The notes under the pieces are model-generated. The model saw only the letters and a list, made by a program, of their open reading frames with translations. It searched no databases and was not told the origin of the DNA. A program made the translations under genes and the position numbers. 8,030 bases of DNA from Candidatus Zhuqueibacterota bacterium 4572_119 (lineage in GTDB: Bacteria > Zhuqueibacterota > Zhuqueibacteria > Thermofontimicrobiales > Thermofontimicrobiaceae), in NCBI GenBank assembly GCA_002084535.1, contig NBLI01000093.1:1-8030 (forward strand), given 5' to 3'. The stretch's first letter is position 1. The number at the start of each line of letters is the position of its first letter. Below are positions 6,752-8,030 of this stretch, piece after piece.

Positions 6752-8029
6752 TTATCTCATAACGACAACTTTCTCAATTTTCTCTGCTTGCTCCTGTCCG
6801 CTCCGCGCGATGACTTTATAAAGATAAACGCCATTTGCTAAAACATCGCCGTCCATATCCAATCCATCCCAGAAAATCTGCTGATAACCGGCTTCGAGGC
6901 TGTAAGATTCTATTTTATGGATTTGGCGTCCTGACGTTGTATAAATTTTAATACTCAACTTCTCCACTGGCTGCGTCAGGTGAAAAGTGAAAAAAGTATT
7001 ATTTGAAAACGGATTTGGATAATTTAAGAGCGAGAAAATTTTTAATTCACTTTCAACATTAAAATTATTGTTATGATACGCGCTATTTTCATTGGCATCA
7101 TTAACAAAAATGTCAAGAGAATGGTGACCATCGGTTAATGTCGGGGTGAATTTGAGCGTAGCTCTTAACAATGGATCTTCCGAACCAGAGGTTGGAAGCA
7201 ATGAAATAATATCTTCGTTGTTGAAAAAAGTCACTCTTTGCCCATCTAATAAAAGATGGAAGCGGGAAGTATCACTTTCAATTTGGGCGGGGCTGTTATC
7301 AAAAATATTTATTAAAATCACCGGCTGTTGGGAAACATAATCACCTGTTTGAATTTCTTTCCCATCAAAGCTAACAAGCACGTTTGGCTTGCTCGTATCG
7401 GATAAAATCAAAACAGGCTGGAAATAAATGTTGTTATTATCACTTAATTCATTTATTTGATTTTCTGGATCAATCTCAATATAAATCTGATTTCTGCCGT
7501 CTTTGCCTTTGGTATCCCATTTTTGGTTAATTGTCTGGTAATGATTAACTTCTACGCTTTGTAAAATGTTCTCACTGATTAAAAACTTTTCCTGAAAAGC
7601 GTTTTTATAATAGATTTTGAATCTCACGCTGTCTTCGGAAATATACCCGACATTGTGTACATCTGCGGAAATATTTAATAACGATCCTTCGATTAATGTG
7701 TCAGGGCTAATACGGACTACCTGCTCGTTTATAGCAATGTCGCTGACAGGTGTATAAGTGATTTTCCATTCATTTAAAAGGGGCGTTGAAAAGCGGTCGG
7801 AACTGGAAAAATTTCCTTTTAACTTGAGAAATGGATAAATATCAGATTCAAACGCTGTTAGGCTTACACCGTTAAATTCTGTTAAGTTGGTCATTATCGT
7901 GTCCCAGCCCAGCGAGGTTTTGTTGAAACCGATAACATCTATTGAAAAATTGGTTGTCGCTGTCAGACTGTCAACCGACCAGGATAATTGTTTCCATTCA
8001 TTTGCCGGTCCAATTTGTTGGGTAACTGT
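6752..8029 (-). CDS. C-terminal part of a large secreted protein with CARDB, Ig-like and T9SS/FlgD-Ig domains; probably C25 (PorU2-like) peptidase family (5' end outside window)
   Basis: The frame is open from the window edge (8029) to TAA at 6752-6754. The ATG at 7894 is internal: the 45 codons before it continue the same fold ('GPANEWKQLSWSVDSL...FSIDVIGFNKT'), so it is not the true start. Numbering from that Met, residues 1-50 ('YPFLKLKGNFSSSDR...TPLLNEWKITYTPVSDIAI') resemble the segment just before CARDB in gingipain-like C25 surface peptidases of Bacteroidota and relatives. Residues 51-158 are CARDB-like ('ADVHNVGYISEDSVRFKIYY', 'INELSDNNNIYF'). Residues 168-280 are an Ig-like module ('SFDGKEIQTGDYVSQQPVI', 'LTDGHHSLDIFVNDANEN'). 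Residues 284-380 are the FlgD-Ig/T9SS C-terminal domain ('LLNYPNPFSNNTFFTF', 'IKIYTTSGRQIH', 'FWDGLDMDGDVLANGVYLYKV', ending 'KVVVMR'). A secreted or surface-attached T9SS cargo is likely. Peptidase membership is inferred, because the catalytic His/Cys region would lie beyond position 8030. It faces away from the adhesin locus and precedes the epimerase remnant on the same strand. Confidence 0.85.
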   Translation of the reverse strand, partial: TVTQQIGPANEWKQLSWSVDSLTATTNFSIDVIGFNKTSLGWDTIMTNLTEFNGVSLTAFESDIYPFLKLKGNFSSSDRFSTPLLNEWKITYTPVSDIAINEQVVRISPDTLIEGSLLNISADVHNVGYISEDSVRFKIYYKNAFQEKFLISENILQSVEVNHYQTINQKWDTKGKDGRNQIYIEIDPENQINELSDNNNIYFQPVLILSDTSKPNVLVSFDGKEIQTGDYVSQQPVILINIFDNSPAQIESDTSRFHLLLDGQRVTFFNNEDIISLLPTSGSEDPLLRATLKFTPTLTDGHHSLDIFVNDANENSAYHNNNFNVESELKIFSLLNYPNPFSNNTFFTFHLTQPVEKLSIKIYTTSGRQIHKIESYSLEAGYQQIFWDGLDMDGDVLANGVYLYKVIARSGQEQAEKIEKVVVMR

Positions 8030-8030
8030 A

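Noticed and set aside
7146..7340. Plus-strand 64-codon ORF opposite the C25-like protein.
   Set aside because: It is antisense to a well-supported CARDB/Ig-like coding region, with no ribosome binding site or homology that I recognise.

Overview
The window looks like a chromosomal segment of an FCB-group bacterium (Bacteroidota, Ignavibacteria, Calditrichota, KSB1 or a relative). It is AT-rich. Two of its proteins end in the FlgD-Ig-like / type IX secretion system (T9SS) C-terminal fold. It also encodes a PorV/PorQ-type outer-membrane barrel, and its extracellular proteins are built from DUF11, CARDB and Ig-like modules. I infer the group from domain content only; no rRNA or tRNA is present to place it further.

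Layout: positions 2-2770 (+) hold the 3' part of a repetitive DUF11 surface protein that ends in a secretion-sorting type domain. After a 176-bp gap, positions 2947-5880 (+) encode a complete 977-residue exported protein. It combines a PorV/PorQ-like barrel, an FN3-like domain, a CARDB domain and two OmpA-like domains. A symmetric, potentially bidirectional terminator at 5909-5946 separates this from two minus-strand loci. Positions 5972-6617 (-) are a broken NDP-sugar epimerase/dehydratase gene: its start and glycine-rich NAD motif survive, but about 100 middle codons are missing and the two ends are in different frames. Positions 6752-8029 (-) are the 3' part of a long secreted protein with CARDB, Ig-like and FlgD-Ig/T9SS C-terminal domains. 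It resembles the C-terminal half of the C25 (gingipain/PorU2-like) surface peptidases of this group.

How they may work together: in Flavobacterium, the repetitive adhesin SprB is encoded next to SprF, a PorP-family barrel needed for its export. In T9SS, a separate OmpA-type protein (PorE) ties the PorP complex to peptidoglycan. The pair here (repeat adhesin followed by a barrel fused to OmpA domains) looks like an analogous cargo/outer-membrane-partner module with barrel and cell-wall anchor on one chain. This is inference from domain content and gene order; function is not proven by the sequence. The epimerase remnant was probably a surface-sugar gene and is likely non-functional.
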